From Myxococcus sp. (lineage in GTDB: Bacteria; Myxococcota; Myxococcia; Myxococcales; Myxococcaceae): a DNA stretch of 51,958 bases. The DNA is taken from the NCBI GenBank assembly GCA_014879945.1, contig JACSRE010000369.1, forward strand, positions 1 to 51,958, in the 5' to 3' direction. Shown here piece by piece: positions 8,091 through 17,652 of this stretch (position 1 is the first letter of the stretch; each line of letters opens with the position of its first letter). The position numbers were made by a program, and so were the translations under genes. The notes beneath the pieces are model-generated. The model had not been told where the DNA came from. It was given only the letters and a program-made list of their open reading frames with translations, and made no database searches.

Positions 8091-9325
8091 GCGCAGCCGC
8101 AGCACCTGCGCGGCCCGCCGCCCCGGGCGCGATCTTCGCCCTCGTCATCCTCACGATGATGAACCTGCTGAACTACGTCGATCGCTGGGTGCCCTCGGCG
8201 GTGAAGGCGCTGTTCAAGAAGGACCTCGACCTCACCGACGCCGAGACGAGCTGGCCGCTCACTGCCTTCGTGCTCGTCTACATGGTCGCCAGCCCCATCT
8301 TCGGGGCGCTCGCCGAGACCCGGAACCGGCGGGTGTTGATCGCCGTCGGCGTCGCGGCCTGGTCCCTCGCCACCGCCGCGGCCGGGCTCGCCACCGGGTT
8401 CTGGTCGCTGCTGCTGGCCCGCGCCCTGGTGGGCATCGGCGAGGCCGCCTACGCCACGCTCGCGCCGTCGCTGCTGGCCGACTTCTTTCCCCCGGAGCGC
8501 CGCAACCGGGTCTTCACCGTCTTCTACGTCGCCATTCCGGTGGGCTCGGCGCTGGGCTTCGCGGTGGGCGGCGCGCTGGGGGCGGCCTACGGCTGGCGAA
8601 ACGCCTTCTACGCGGTGGGCTTGCCGGGGCTCGCCATCGCCGCGCTCGCGCTGTTGATGAAGGACCCCGTGCGGGGCGCCTTCGACGACGCGCCGCCACG
8701 CCAGGTGTCGTTCGTCGCCGCGCTCGGCCTGCTCGCCCGCAACCCCATCTACGTCGTCACCGTCGCCGGCTACACGCTCGTCACCTTCGCGACCGGCGGC
8801 ATCGGAGACTGGTTCGCCGAGTTCCTCCACCGGGTGCGCGGCATGGAGCTCGAGAAGGCCACCCTCGCCATCGGCGCCTCGGCCATCGTCGGGGGCCTGC
8901 TGGGCACCTCGCTGGGCGGCGTGGTCGCCGATCGCCTCGTCGGGGTCACCCGCCAGCCCTACCTCGCGGTGTCAGGCCTCTTCATGGTGCCCGCGACGGC
9001 GCTGGTCTGCCTGGCCCTCTTCGTCTTCGAAGATCCCACCACCATCATCGCGAGCATCATCGCCGCGCAGGTCTTCGTGTGGGCCTACAACGCCCCGGTC
9101 AACGCCCTCATCGTCAACAGCGTCGAGCCCAGCCTGCGCGCGCGCGCCTTCGGCATCTCGATTCTCTGCATTCACGCGCTCGGCGACGCCATCTCGCCGC
9201 CGATCATCGGAACGCTCTCGGACAGCACGGGGAACCTCAAGGGCGCCCTGGTGATCGTGCCCATCACGCTGGGGCTGGGCGCCCTGGTGTGGCTCGTGGG
9301 GTGGCGCCGGCTCCGTGAGGTCTGA
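8087..9325 (+). CDS. MFS transporter, spinster-like
   Basis: This 412-residue major facilitator protein has about twelve membrane helices. The first helix region, MMNLLNYVDRWVPSAV, resembles the spinster (Spns) subgroup opening NYxDR. The loop between helices 2 and 3 reads GALAETRNRRVLI, the MFS A-type motif. The repeat-like element in the second half, GVVADRLVG, is the matching loop. Related proteins export lipids or organic acids, but substrates cannot be deduced here. The GTG at 8087 overlaps the Ppx stop (GTGA) and is preferred to an upstream start at 7808, whose extra residues are a shadow of the ppx gene. It is the last gene of the plus-strand run and converges on the acyltransferase, with six bases between the stops. 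Confidence 0.9.
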   Translation: MSAAAAPARPAAPGAIFALVILTMMNLLNYVDRWVPSAVKALFKKDLDLTDAETSWPLTAFVLVYMVASPIFGALAETRNRRVLIAVGVAAWSLATAAAGLATGFWSLLLARALVGIGEAAYATLAPSLLADFFPPERRNRVFTVFYVAIPVGSALGFAVGGALGAAYGWRNAFYAVGLPGLAIAALALLMKDPVRGAFDDAPPRQVSFVAALGLLARNPIYVVTVAGYTLVTFATGGIGDWFAEFLHRVRGMELEKATLAIGASAIVGGLLGTSLGGVVADRLVGVTRQPYLAVSGLFMVPATALVCLALFVFEDPTTIIASIIAAQVFVWAYNAPVNALIVNSVEPSLRARAFGISILCIHALGDAISPPIIGTLSDSTGNLKGALVIVPITLGLGALVWLVGWRRLREV

Positions 9326-9331
9326 CGGCGC

Positions 9332-10651
9332 TCAGGGGCCGTCCTCGAGGCGCGGCTTCAGCTCCCCCACCAGGCCCTGGATCTCCTCCTGCAGCCGCTC
9401 ACCGTGGAAGAGCAGGTGTTGCCGCAGCGCCGAGCGGTTGCCGATTCGAAGGAACGCCATCACGTCGTTGAGCGCCGCGCGCCGACGTTCGAGGAAGTAG
9501 CGGGTGAAGAGGGCCAGCGGCAGGGCGCCCACCAGCGCCACCACCAGGCCCACCGTGCCGGCCAACGCCCAGCCGGCGATGGTGAGCAGCGTCCACCAGG
9601 CGGGCACCATCAGCAGCGCTGAGACCAGCTTGAGCGTGGCGACCCGGTCACGCGACACCGGCGCCACCATGGCCAGGGTGCGCAGGAACATGAAGGGCGC
9701 CGCGTAGAGCACGACGCCGAGCGCGAAGAGCGGGAAGCCCAGGAGGATCGCGCCGAGGTTCCTCAGCACGAACCAGGTCACCTCTCGCCCGCGGTACTGC
9801 ACGCGCAGATCGCCAGGCGCGGCGTTGAGCACCGCGAGCCGGGCCCGGAACGAGAGGATGTCCTCCTTCAGATCGTCGAAGCGATCGGGCTGCTCGTTGC
9901 GCAAGAGCGACGCGCCCTTCGAGAACAGCCGCAGCCGGTCCGGGTCCTTCTCGCGAAACCCGTTCCTCAAGGCGAAGAGCTGGTCGGCGGTCTCGATCAG
10001 GCCCAGGTCGTCCCACACCTCGAGGTTGAGCGTCACCGAGCGCATCGCCTCGCTGACCCGATCGGTCAGCGCCCGCACCCACTCCTGCTCCGCCTCGGGC
10101 GTCAGCGTACCGACCGCCTCGACGAGCAGGCCGTGCCCGACCTCGATGTGCACGCGGCTCTTGAAGCGGTGCTTCTGCTCATAGGTCAGCCCGACGGGGA
10201 TGATGCGCAGCGCCTTGCCGGCCTTCGCCACCTTCAGCGCGATGCGCGCGCAGCCCGTCTTGATCTCAGAGAGCTGCGGGGCCGAGTGCGACTTGCCCTC
10301 GGGGAAGATGGTGATGGCGCGTGAGGCGATGAGCGCCGCCGCGGCGGTGTCGAGGGTGCCCTCGTTCTTCTCCATCAGGCCCGGGTGGTCCTGCTTTCGG
10401 TACACCGGCAGCGCGTCGAGCGCCTTGAGGATCCACCCCATCACCGGCACCCGGAACAGCGGCTCCCGGGCCAGGAAGGTCACCTTTCGATCGGTGATGA
10501 CGAAGACCAGCGCGGGGTCGATGAGGCTGTTGGGGTGGTTGCCCACGAACATCACCGGGCCCGACAGATCGTCGGCCTGGCGCACCACCTCGACCCGGTA
10601 GAAGAGGCGCAGCGCAAACGCGACGACGCCTCTGATGAGCCCGTAGAGCAC
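9332..10651 (-). CDS. PlsC-type lysophospholipid acyltransferase
   Basis: This 439-residue protein has an N-terminal membrane-associated acyltransferase domain of the 1-acylglycerol-3-phosphate family. The catalytic His/Asp block is VGNHPNSLIDPAL, and the substrate-binding block is ITIFPEGKSHS. A second half (about 300-400) has two hydrophobic hairpins (LGAILLGFPLFALGVVLYA and WWTLLTIAGWALAGTVGL), so the enzyme is anchored in the inner membrane. This resembles the longer bacterial proteins related to yeast GPT2/SCT1, which acylate glycerol-3-phosphate or lysophosphatidate. The His-to-Asp spacing is five residues here, as in HPNSLLD-type relatives. It starts with GTG 21 bases after the tamA-like stop, making it the last gene of a tamB-tamA-acyltransferase operon, which fits an envelope-lipid role. 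Confidence 0.88.
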   Translation of the reverse strand: MLYGLIRGVVAFALRLFYRVEVVRQADDLSGPVMFVGNHPNSLIDPALVFVITDRKVTFLAREPLFRVPVMGWILKALDALPVYRKQDHPGLMEKNEGTLDTAAAALIASRAITIFPEGKSHSAPQLSEIKTGCARIALKVAKAGKALRIIPVGLTYEQKHRFKSRVHIEVGHGLLVEAVGTLTPEAEQEWVRALTDRVSEAMRSVTLNLEVWDDLGLIETADQLFALRNGFREKDPDRLRLFSKGASLLRNEQPDRFDDLKEDILSFRARLAVLNAAPGDLRVQYRGREVTWFVLRNLGAILLGFPLFALGVVLYAAPFMFLRTLAMVAPVSRDRVATLKLVSALLMVPAWWTLLTIAGWALAGTVGLVVALVGALPLALFTRYFLERRRAALNDVMAFLRIGNRSALRQHLLFHGERLQEEIQGLVGELKPRLEDGP

Positions 10652-10672
10652 GGCCGCGACTGTAGCCCGGGC

Positions 10673-13600
10673 TCAGAAGACGCCGATGTTGAAGTGCGCG
10701 ACCACCCGGGGCTCGTTGATGATGAGGTCGGGCGCCAGGTTGACGCCGACGTCGAGCGCCAGCGGCCCGATCGGCGTCACGTACCGCACGCCGGTGCCGA
10801 GCACGTAGCGCAGCCGGGTGAAGTCGTTGAGCTCGGCGGGCATGCCCAGCCAGAGGTTGCCGGTCTCGAAGAAGAGGCCGACGTCGAACACGCTGAAGCC
10901 GGGGAAGCGCACCTCGGCCTTCGCCAGGCCGAAGAACTCGCCGCCCTCCGACGGAATCTGCCGGCCCGCCGCCACCGTGCTGGCCGCCGCGGTGCAGCCC
11001 GACTTCGAGGCGAGCACCTGGCAGGCGGCGATCTGCTCCTGGTACTGGGCGCGCCGGTCTTGCGCGATCAGCTGGTCTTCGTTGAACCCGCGCATCGACG
11101 TGGCGCCACCAAGGAAGAACCGCTTCACCGGCGGCGTCACGGCATCGCTCACCAGCGGCACGATGCGCCCGCCGCGCAGCGACAGGGCCAGCACCACCCG
11201 CTGCGAGAGGGGGATGTAGCCCGTCGCCAGCACCGAGGTCTTGAAGAACGAGACCGGCACCGCGCGCTCTTCGCTGCTGCCCGGGGCGATCGGCGTGCCA
11301 GCGTAGAGCGCGCCCGTCACCTCGGCCGAGCCCTGCAGCAGCACGCCCTTGTGCGGCGAGAGGGCGTTGTCTCTCAAGTCGAAGGTCGGCTGGAAGCGCA
11401 CCGTCTGGAGCGCGAAGGTGCCGAAGAGGAACCGCAGGCGCTCCTGGTCGATGAAGGTGAGCGGCACCGAGGTGCTGCGCGCGCTCGTCTCCTGCACCCG
11501 CGCCCACTCGACCTCGTACTGCAGCGCCAGCGACACCTTCAGCCGCGTCTCGATGCGGGGGATCTCGAAGCTCCGCGTCCAGTCGAGGCTGGGAATGCCG
11601 GCCCACCGGGTGAAGCGGAACTGGGGGCGGAACACGCGCTCGCCGACCACGTCGACGCGCCAGCCGATGTCGAACGGCAAGAGGCCCCGGTTCTGGATCG
11701 AGAGGTTCCCGCGCCCGCCCAGCTGCGTCACCGCGTCGAGATCGCTCACGTCGACGTTCTTGTTCAGCGCGGGGAACGACAGGGCGAACCAGTTGATCTG
11801 CGCGCGGAGGGCGAGGTTCACCGCCTTGCCCCCCAGGTTGGGCGCGGCGGCGTCGAGCACCACGCGCGGCCCTTCGGCCAGGAAGTACCCCAGGCCCACC
11901 TCACCCGAGATGCGGGGCCGCTCCTTCACCTTGAGCAGCACCGTCTTCAGCGGCTCGGCGCGCTCCGGCGCCAGCGTCTCGACCTCGACGGTGCGGAAGA
12001 TGCCCGTGCCGAGCAGGTTGCTCTGGGTGGTGAAGAGGCTCTCGGCGTCGAGCGGCTGCCCCTCGACCATCGTCGCCTGCCGCAGCAGCACCTCTTCGTC
12101 GGTGCGCACCGCGCCCACCGGCAACACCGTGCGCACCCGCACCTGCGGGCCCGCCTTCACCTGCAAGACGCAGTCGGCGAACTTGCCGGTGAGCTCGAGC
12201 GCGTACGAGGCCTCGACGTCGGCGTACAGGTAGCCGCGCCGAGAGAGCTCGCGAATGACCCCCTGGCGGATCTGCTCCAGCGCCGCGACGCTGAACGGGC
12301 TGTTCGTCTTGACCAGCTCGACCGTCTCGGAGCGGAAGCCGCGCGGCACCCCCTGCAGCTGCACCAGGCGGAACCGCGCCTGGGCGCCCTCGGTGACCGA
12401 GAAGCGCGCCACCGCCTGGCCCGCCCCGTCGCGGTCGACGGCGTCGAGCTTCACCACCGCCTTGAGGTACCCCCGCTCGCGGTACTGCGCCGTCATCGCC
12501 TTCAACGCCTCGACGTAGGCGTCTTCGTCGAGCACCGACAGCGGGGGCGGCGCCGGGAAGTCGGCCGCGAAAGGTGGCCTGGCGCGGCCCTCGAGCGAGA
12601 GCGGATCGGAGGTGCCGTGCGCTTCGATGACGCCGGTGGGCGTCGCCCCCTCGATCACCCGGCTCAAGATGTCGCGGAGCTCGGGGGCGCCGATGGCCTG
12701 GTTCCCCGAGAACTCGACGCGCGAGACGCGCAGCGGGTCGCCCTCGACGATCACGAAGCCCAGCGCGGCGCGCGCGCCGTCGAGGCTCCGGGTCTCGCTC
12801 GCGGTGACGCGCGCGTCGTGGAAGCCGCGGAACCGATAGAAGCGCTCGAGGCGCCTGGCGAGCCGGCTGGCCAGCAACCCGTCGAGCGTCTCTTCGCCGT
12901 CGTAGCCCAGCACCGCGAGCAGCGCGGCGTCGGTGAGCCGTCGGTTGCCGGTGAAGACCAGGTCGTACCGCGGCCCGGCGCGCACCGGCACCACCAGCTG
13001 GCCGCCCTCGAAGACCACGGGCGGGTCCACCCGCGCGCGGAAGTACCCCTGGCTGCGCAAGAGCGCCCGCAGCGACTCGACGCCCCGCTGCGCGACGTCG
13101 AGATCGAGCACCTGCCCGGTGGTGACGCCCATCGCCCCCAGCAGGCGCGTCACCTCGAGGCCCGGGTCGCCAGCGACGGTCACCGAGCGCACCAGCGTCG
13201 GCGCTCCCTGACTCACCGTGAAGCCCACCGCCAGGCCCAGCTCGCCGTCGAGGGTCGTGTGGGTGACGCTCGCGTCTCGAAAGCCCCGGCGCCGCAACAG
13301 CTCGCCCATCGCCTCGGCCGCCTGCTCGCCCCGCTCCGGCCAGTACTCGGCGCCCTCGGTCAGCCGCCCCGCCGCGAGCAGATCGTTCCGGAGCGCGAGC
13401 GGCAGCCGCCCCCCGGGGGACTCGAAGAAGACGTCGGCGACGGACTGCCGGGGCACCAGCTCGAAGACCACGGCCACGCCCTCGTCAGAGGGCTCGACGC
13501 GCGCGACGACGTCAGCGAAGCGCCGCGACTCGAAGAGGCCCTCGATGGAGCGCCGCACCGCGCGCCGCGACAGCCGCTGCCCGCGGCGCACCGTCACCAA

Positions 13601-13729
13601 CTCGGTGATGCGGTCGAGCAGCTTCTCGTCGACGCCCGCCGGGAGCCGCAGCTCGACGCGATCGACCACCGGCCGCTCACCCTCGAAGGCCGGGGCCTGC
13701 GCCACCAGCACGCTGAGGAGCAGCGTCAT
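10673..13729 (-). CDS. tamA: Omp85-family outer-membrane protein with seven POTRA units (TamA-like)
   Basis: This 1018-residue protein starts with a short signal sequence (MTLLLSVLVAQAPA). I count seven POTRA-like repeats over about residues 20-610. Each ends in a strand plus a short G-rich or charged turn (e.g. VPVRAG, FVIVEG, FSVTEG, VLQVKAG), before the next unit begins with an R-x-V-type strand. A 16-strand Omp85 barrel follows; its conserved loop-6 motif appears as GGATSMRGFNEDQL, and the chain ends in Phe (FNIGVF), the usual barrel C-terminal signal. It inserts or supports insertion of outer-membrane proteins. Its place directly after tamB argues for a TamA role; E. coli TamA has three POTRAs and BamA five, so the length is unusual. 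The ATG at 13729 overlaps the tamB stop (ATGA); ATG at 13735 is also possible. Confidence 0.88.
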   Translation of the reverse strand: MTLLLSVLVAQAPAFEGERPVVDRVELRLPAGVDEKLLDRITELVTVRRGQRLSRRAVRRSIEGLFESRRFADVVARVEPSDEGVAVVFELVPRQSVADVFFESPGGRLPLALRNDLLAAGRLTEGAEYWPERGEQAAEAMGELLRRRGFRDASVTHTTLDGELGLAVGFTVSQGAPTLVRSVTVAGDPGLEVTRLLGAMGVTTGQVLDLDVAQRGVESLRALLRSQGYFRARVDPPVVFEGGQLVVPVRAGPRYDLVFTGNRRLTDAALLAVLGYDGEETLDGLLASRLARRLERFYRFRGFHDARVTASETRSLDGARAALGFVIVEGDPLRVSRVEFSGNQAIGAPELRDILSRVIEGATPTGVIEAHGTSDPLSLEGRARPPFAADFPAPPPLSVLDEDAYVEALKAMTAQYRERGYLKAVVKLDAVDRDGAGQAVARFSVTEGAQARFRLVQLQGVPRGFRSETVELVKTNSPFSVAALEQIRQGVIRELSRRGYLYADVEASYALELTGKFADCVLQVKAGPQVRVRTVLPVGAVRTDEEVLLRQATMVEGQPLDAESLFTTQSNLLGTGIFRTVEVETLAPERAEPLKTVLLKVKERPRISGEVGLGYFLAEGPRVVLDAAAPNLGGKAVNLALRAQINWFALSFPALNKNVDVSDLDAVTQLGGRGNLSIQNRGLLPFDIGWRVDVVGERVFRPQFRFTRWAGIPSLDWTRSFEIPRIETRLKVSLALQYEVEWARVQETSARSTSVPLTFIDQERLRFLFGTFALQTVRFQPTFDLRDNALSPHKGVLLQGSAEVTGALYAGTPIAPGSSEERAVPVSFFKTSVLATGYIPLSQRVVLALSLRGGRIVPLVSDAVTPPVKRFFLGGATSMRGFNEDQLIAQDRRAQYQEQIAACQVLASKSGCTAAASTVAAGRQIPSEGGEFFGLAKAEVRFPGFSVFDVGLFFETGNLWLGMPAELNDFTRLRYVLGTGVRYVTPIGPLALDVGVNLAPDLIINEPRVVAHFNIGVF

Positions 13730-16700
13730 TCCCATTCGAAGCGGAACCGCAGGTCGACGCCGGGGTTCCCGACGGTGGTGTTCTGGTTCTGGTTGTCCCA
13801 CTGCGCGCGGGCCGAGACGCTCTGGTTGAAGCGGTACTCCGCCTGGGCGCGGGTGCCCCTGCCGGTGACGGGTTGGGTGACGCCGACCTTGAGGTTGTCG
13901 AACACCACCTTCGACTCCCACGTCACCGAGGGCTCGGCGGTGCCGGTGGCCTCGTTGAAGGTGGTGGTGAGGCGCACCTGTTGGTCCTTGAGGCCCACGT
14001 TCTGCGAGAGGAACTTCTGCACCTGCCGGTCGAGGCCCGTCGTCGACAACAGCGCCTCGGCGGCGAGGCCGAGGCCCGCCTGCCCTGCCAGCTGCTCGCG
14101 GGTGGTGACCCCCAGCGTGAGCAGCGACACCACGTCGGCCTCCGAGAGCGCCGGCGTCGCGGTGAGCGAGACGCGGGGGTCTTCGAAGCGGCCGAAGGCC
14201 TTCACGTTGACGAGGAACTCGCGCACCACCGTCTGCGCCGAGAAGTCGAAGGTGGGCCAGAGGCCGTTGAACTGGAGCACCGCGCGCCCCACGTTGAAGA
14301 CGTTGTTGCGGAAGAAGGCCTGCGCGCCCTCGGCGGCCTCGACCGAGCCCACCAGCACCGGCTTGACGTTGGTGCCCGCGAGCTTCAGCTTGCCCAGGAA
14401 CCGCGCGCGGGCGAGGTTGTTCTCGACGCGCACGTCGTTGCCGGCGGCGATGTCGACGTCGAGGCGCAGCCACTCCGAGGGCTGCTCGTCAGACGGCACC
14501 GACCGCTTGCGCGCCGACTCGATCAGCGTCTCGAGCGAGAGCGGCTCGGTGTACCGGAGCTTCACCACGTCGATGTTCCCCGACAGCTGGTACGGCGACG
14601 CCGCGCCCCCTCGCGTCGAGAGCAGCAGCTCGCCCGACAGCGTCGCCGGCACGCGCGGGCGCACCTGCACGGTGACGTCTTCGAGATCGACCTGCAGCTC
14701 CATCGCCCCCAGCGACAGCTTGTCGAGCCGCACGTCGCCCCGACCCTTGAGGCGGCCGTCGTTCAAGAAGCCCGTCACGTCTTGAATGACGATGCGCGCC
14801 TCGGAGAAGTCGGCGTGGCCCGAGAGCGAGCGCACCGACAGATCTTGCCCCTTCACCGCCAGCCGGGCGTCGACGAGATCGGCGCCGCCGATGACGGTGG
14901 GCGCGGCCACCGGGCCCCCGAAGGCCGCGGTGAAGTCGAGCCGGCCCGAGGTGCGCTCGACGTCGGGCACGAAGGTGCTCAACAGGCGCAGGTCGACCGC
15001 CCCCTGGGTGCGAAGGTTCACCCGCGACGGGCCCCAGAAGCCCTCGGCGCTGACCTCGGTGGTGGGCCCCTTCATGGCGAGCGCCTTCACCTGAAACGCG
15101 CCGGCGTTCCACGCCAGCTCGGCCGGCCCCACGTTCGAAGCCGACACCTCGCCGCGCGCGACCACCAGCTTCTCGAGGTAGGCCACGGCCTTCGTCTGGC
15201 TGAAGTCCCGCATCGGCCCCACCGCCGTCACCGCGCCCGCCAGGCCGACCTGGAGCCCCCTGGCCGACGCCGGGAGGAACGGCGAGAGATCGGGCAGATC
15301 GACGTCGAAGCTCGAGTCGTAGGGCCACTCGTTGCGCATCTTCAGGCCGAGCCGGCCGCTGACGCCGTTGATCACCTGCCCCGTCACGGTGAGGTCCCTG
15401 CCCAGCAGCGAGAGCGCGAGCGTCATCGGCCCCAGGCGCTGCTCCTGCCATCGCACCTCGTCGGCGCGGAGCGAGCCCTTCATCTCGTAGAGATCGGTGG
15501 TGCCCCCGAGCACGAAGCGGCCGGTGAGCGCGCCGCCCAGCGCGATCGCGCGGGCCCCCGCCGGGTCGACGGCCTCGGCGAGCGAGCCCTCGTCCCACGC
15601 GATGCGGTAGTCCAGCGGGCCGTCGAAGCCCCAGGTGCCGTCGGCGGTGATCTTGCCCATCGGCCCCTCGAAGGTCGTCGGGGCGAGCACCAGGCGGTCG
15701 CCGTCTTCGAAGCGCAAGATGAGGTTGGCCGCGCCGAGCCGCCGGTCGAAGTAGGCCACGTCGTTGAGGCGCACCGCGAGCAGCCCGGCCAGCGCCCTGG
15801 CGGGGGAGTCGATGGCGGCCACCATCGACACGCGCCCCACCAGCACGTCCTGGAGGTTCTCGAGGGCGGGGCTCAGGTCGACGAGCAGATCGACGACGTC
15901 TTCGACCCGCCCCTCGGGCAGCTGCACCGACGCGCGCGTGTAGAGACCGGCCTCGAGGAAATCGAGGCCGATGTCGCCGAACAGCTGGGTGCGGCCCTTC
16001 TGCGCGACCATGCCCTCGAAGGTCAGCGTGTCGCCCTCGTACCGCACCGGGCTCTGGACCACGCCCAGTGAGTAGCCCGCGAACTTGAAGTCGCGCAGCG
16101 AGGTGTGGCCGGTGATCTTCACGTTCTGCGTCAGCCCCTTCACCTTCACCGTGGCGTTGCCGGTGCCCGACCAGGGGAGCTCGGCGATGCGCCCGAAGTC
16201 GGCCAGATCGATCGCCGACGCGACGGCGGTGATGTCGAGGTCGAGCCCCTTCTCGACCAGCCCCAGGCGCACCGCGCCGCCGACCTTCGTGTGCCGCCCC
16301 ACCGAGAGCGCGACGTCGTCGAAGGTGACGGCCCTGGGCGTGACGCCGAAGAGGAACGAGCCCCGCGCGGACGAGAAGGCGAGAATGTCGGTGCCCGCCG
16401 CCCTCGGCGCGTCGTACGCCCGCGACGCCAGCAGAAAGGGCCCCGCGACGAGCTCCATCGGGCCGCTCAGCGACACCGTCGGGAGCAGGTGCCCGGTCAC
16501 CTCTCCGGTCAGGGTCGCCGGGAAGTCGACCCACGCCCCGGTCACGCTCGACCGCGCCAGCGCGCGGGCCAGCGACGCCTCTCTGGTCGCGATCTTCGCC
16601 TTGAGGGGAAAGCCCTCGGCCAGCCGCAGCTCGCCGCTCAGGCGCACCTCGCCCTCGCCCACCGCGGTCGCGAAGTCGTCGAGGCGCACGACCCCGTCAG

Positions 16701-17613
16701 CGAACGAGAGCCGCGCCGAGAAGTCGCCTGGCGTGAAGGGGCCCAGCGCCACCTGGCTGGCCCTCGCCTCGGCGCGCACCGACGGCGAGGCGAGCGGCCC
16801 CGAGGCCGAGACCCGCGCCCAGATCTGCCCCGTCGTCGGCGAGGGGAGCGGCGCGCCGAGCCGCGCGAGCGCCTCGATGGGCAGGTACACCTGGCCGTTG
16901 GCGTCGAGCTCGGGGGCGGGCTTGCAGAGCTCTCGCAGCTCCCCCGAGCCGGTGAAGCTGATGCCCGCGGCCGAGAGATCGGCCTTCTGCACCTCGAGCA
17001 CCTGCGCCTTCGCGTCGAGCGTGGCCTCGGCGGCGACCCGGCCGATCGCGATCTTCCGGTCGGCGGCGAGGGTGATGGAGCCGTGCCGCAACGACACCTC
17101 GACCTCGCTCAGGCGCCGGCGCACGCGGGCGCGCACGTCGAGGCCGTCGAGCGTCACCGCCCGGCCATCGGCGAAGCGCAGGGCCACCGAGCCGTCCTGC
17201 ACCTCGAGGCGCCCCACCCGCACCCGTGACAGCACCTCGAGCGGGCACTCGGCGTCGGGGCTGTCGCGCCCCGCGGCCAGCTCGAGATCGACGCGTGGGC
17301 GCACGACGGTGACGTCCTGCAGCGAGACGCCCGAGAAGAAGAGGCCGGCCAGCGAGACCGACGCCAGCTCGGCCCTCACCACCGGGCGCGCCTCTGGCCC
17401 CACCGAGACGCCCTGAATCTCGACCGACGCGGTGAGGGGGTCGATGAGGCACCGCTCGATGCGCACCGGGAGGCCGATCAGCTCCGGCGCGCGCGCGCGG
17501 GCCTCTGCGCAGACCTTCTCTCCGGCCCAGTCGGAGCGCAGCACGATGGCGAGCGCGAGCAGGGTCAACGCCGCGATGGCGAGCACCACCCGTCCGCGTC
17601 GCCAACGAGCCAT
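13726..17613 (-). CDS. tamB: Translocation and assembly module protein TamB (DUF490)
   Basis: This 1295-residue protein has an N-terminal basic patch and one membrane helix (VVLAIAALTLLALAIVL). A very long run of short beta strands follows, typical of AsmA/TamB proteins that form a hydrophobic groove across the periplasm. The C-terminal 350 residues carry the conserved DUF490 region, with segments such as LKLAGTNVKPVLVGSVE, VLQFNGLWPTFDFSAQT and SLLTLGVTTREQLAGQAG, and end in FRFEWE. TamB-type proteins are thought to carry phospholipids to the outer membrane and to help TamA assemble outer-membrane proteins. The ATG at 17613 is preferred; a GTG lies one codon upstream. The stop overlaps the tamA-like start, confirming a tamB-tamA unit, with a PlsC-type acyltransferase after it. 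Confidence 0.9.
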   Translation of the reverse strand: MARWRRGRVVLAIAALTLLALAIVLRSDWAGEKVCAEARARAPELIGLPVRIERCLIDPLTASVEIQGVSVGPEARPVVRAELASVSLAGLFFSGVSLQDVTVVRPRVDLELAAGRDSPDAECPLEVLSRVRVGRLEVQDGSVALRFADGRAVTLDGLDVRARVRRRLSEVEVSLRHGSITLAADRKIAIGRVAAEATLDAKAQVLEVQKADLSAAGISFTGSGELRELCKPAPELDANGQVYLPIEALARLGAPLPSPTTGQIWARVSASGPLASPSVRAEARASQVALGPFTPGDFSARLSFADGVVRLDDFATAVGEGEVRLSGELRLAEGFPLKAKIATREASLARALARSSVTGAWVDFPATLTGEVTGHLLPTVSLSGPMELVAGPFLLASRAYDAPRAAGTDILAFSSARGSFLFGVTPRAVTFDDVALSVGRHTKVGGAVRLGLVEKGLDLDITAVASAIDLADFGRIAELPWSGTGNATVKVKGLTQNVKITGHTSLRDFKFAGYSLGVVQSPVRYEGDTLTFEGMVAQKGRTQLFGDIGLDFLEAGLYTRASVQLPEGRVEDVVDLLVDLSPALENLQDVLVGRVSMVAAIDSPARALAGLLAVRLNDVAYFDRRLGAANLILRFEDGDRLVLAPTTFEGPMGKITADGTWGFDGPLDYRIAWDEGSLAEAVDPAGARAIALGGALTGRFVLGGTTDLYEMKGSLRADEVRWQEQRLGPMTLALSLLGRDLTVTGQVINGVSGRLGLKMRNEWPYDSSFDVDLPDLSPFLPASARGLQVGLAGAVTAVGPMRDFSQTKAVAYLEKLVVARGEVSASNVGPAELAWNAGAFQVKALAMKGPTTEVSAEGFWGPSRVNLRTQGAVDLRLLSTFVPDVERTSGRLDFTAAFGGPVAAPTVIGGADLVDARLAVKGQDLSVRSLSGHADFSEARIVIQDVTGFLNDGRLKGRGDVRLDKLSLGAMELQVDLEDVTVQVRPRVPATLSGELLLSTRGGAASPYQLSGNIDVVKLRYTEPLSLETLIESARKRSVPSDEQPSEWLRLDVDIAAGNDVRVENNLARARFLGKLKLAGTNVKPVLVGSVEAAEGAQAFFRNNVFNVGRAVLQFNGLWPTFDFSAQTVVREFLVNVKAFGRFEDPRVSLTATPALSEADVVSLLTLGVTTREQLAGQAGLGLAAEALLSTTGLDRQVQKFLSQNVGLKDQQVRLTTTFNEATGTAEPSVTWESKVVFDNLKVGVTQPVTGRGTRAQAEYRFNQSVSARAQWDNQNQNTTVGNPGVDLRFRFEWE

Positions 17614-17652
17614 CACGTCACCCTTCGCAGCACGTCGAGCTCCGGCGGCTGG

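Noticed and set aside
4006-8105. Two long minus-strand frames (638 and 778 residues) opposite the five-gene plus-strand run
   Set aside because: Charged low-complexity shadows; all five plus-strand genes have recognisable motifs.
10385-14785. 1466-residue plus-strand open frame opposite tamA/tamB
   Set aside because: Arg/Glu/His-rich composition without domains; it is an antisense shadow of the tamA and tamB genes caused by high GC.
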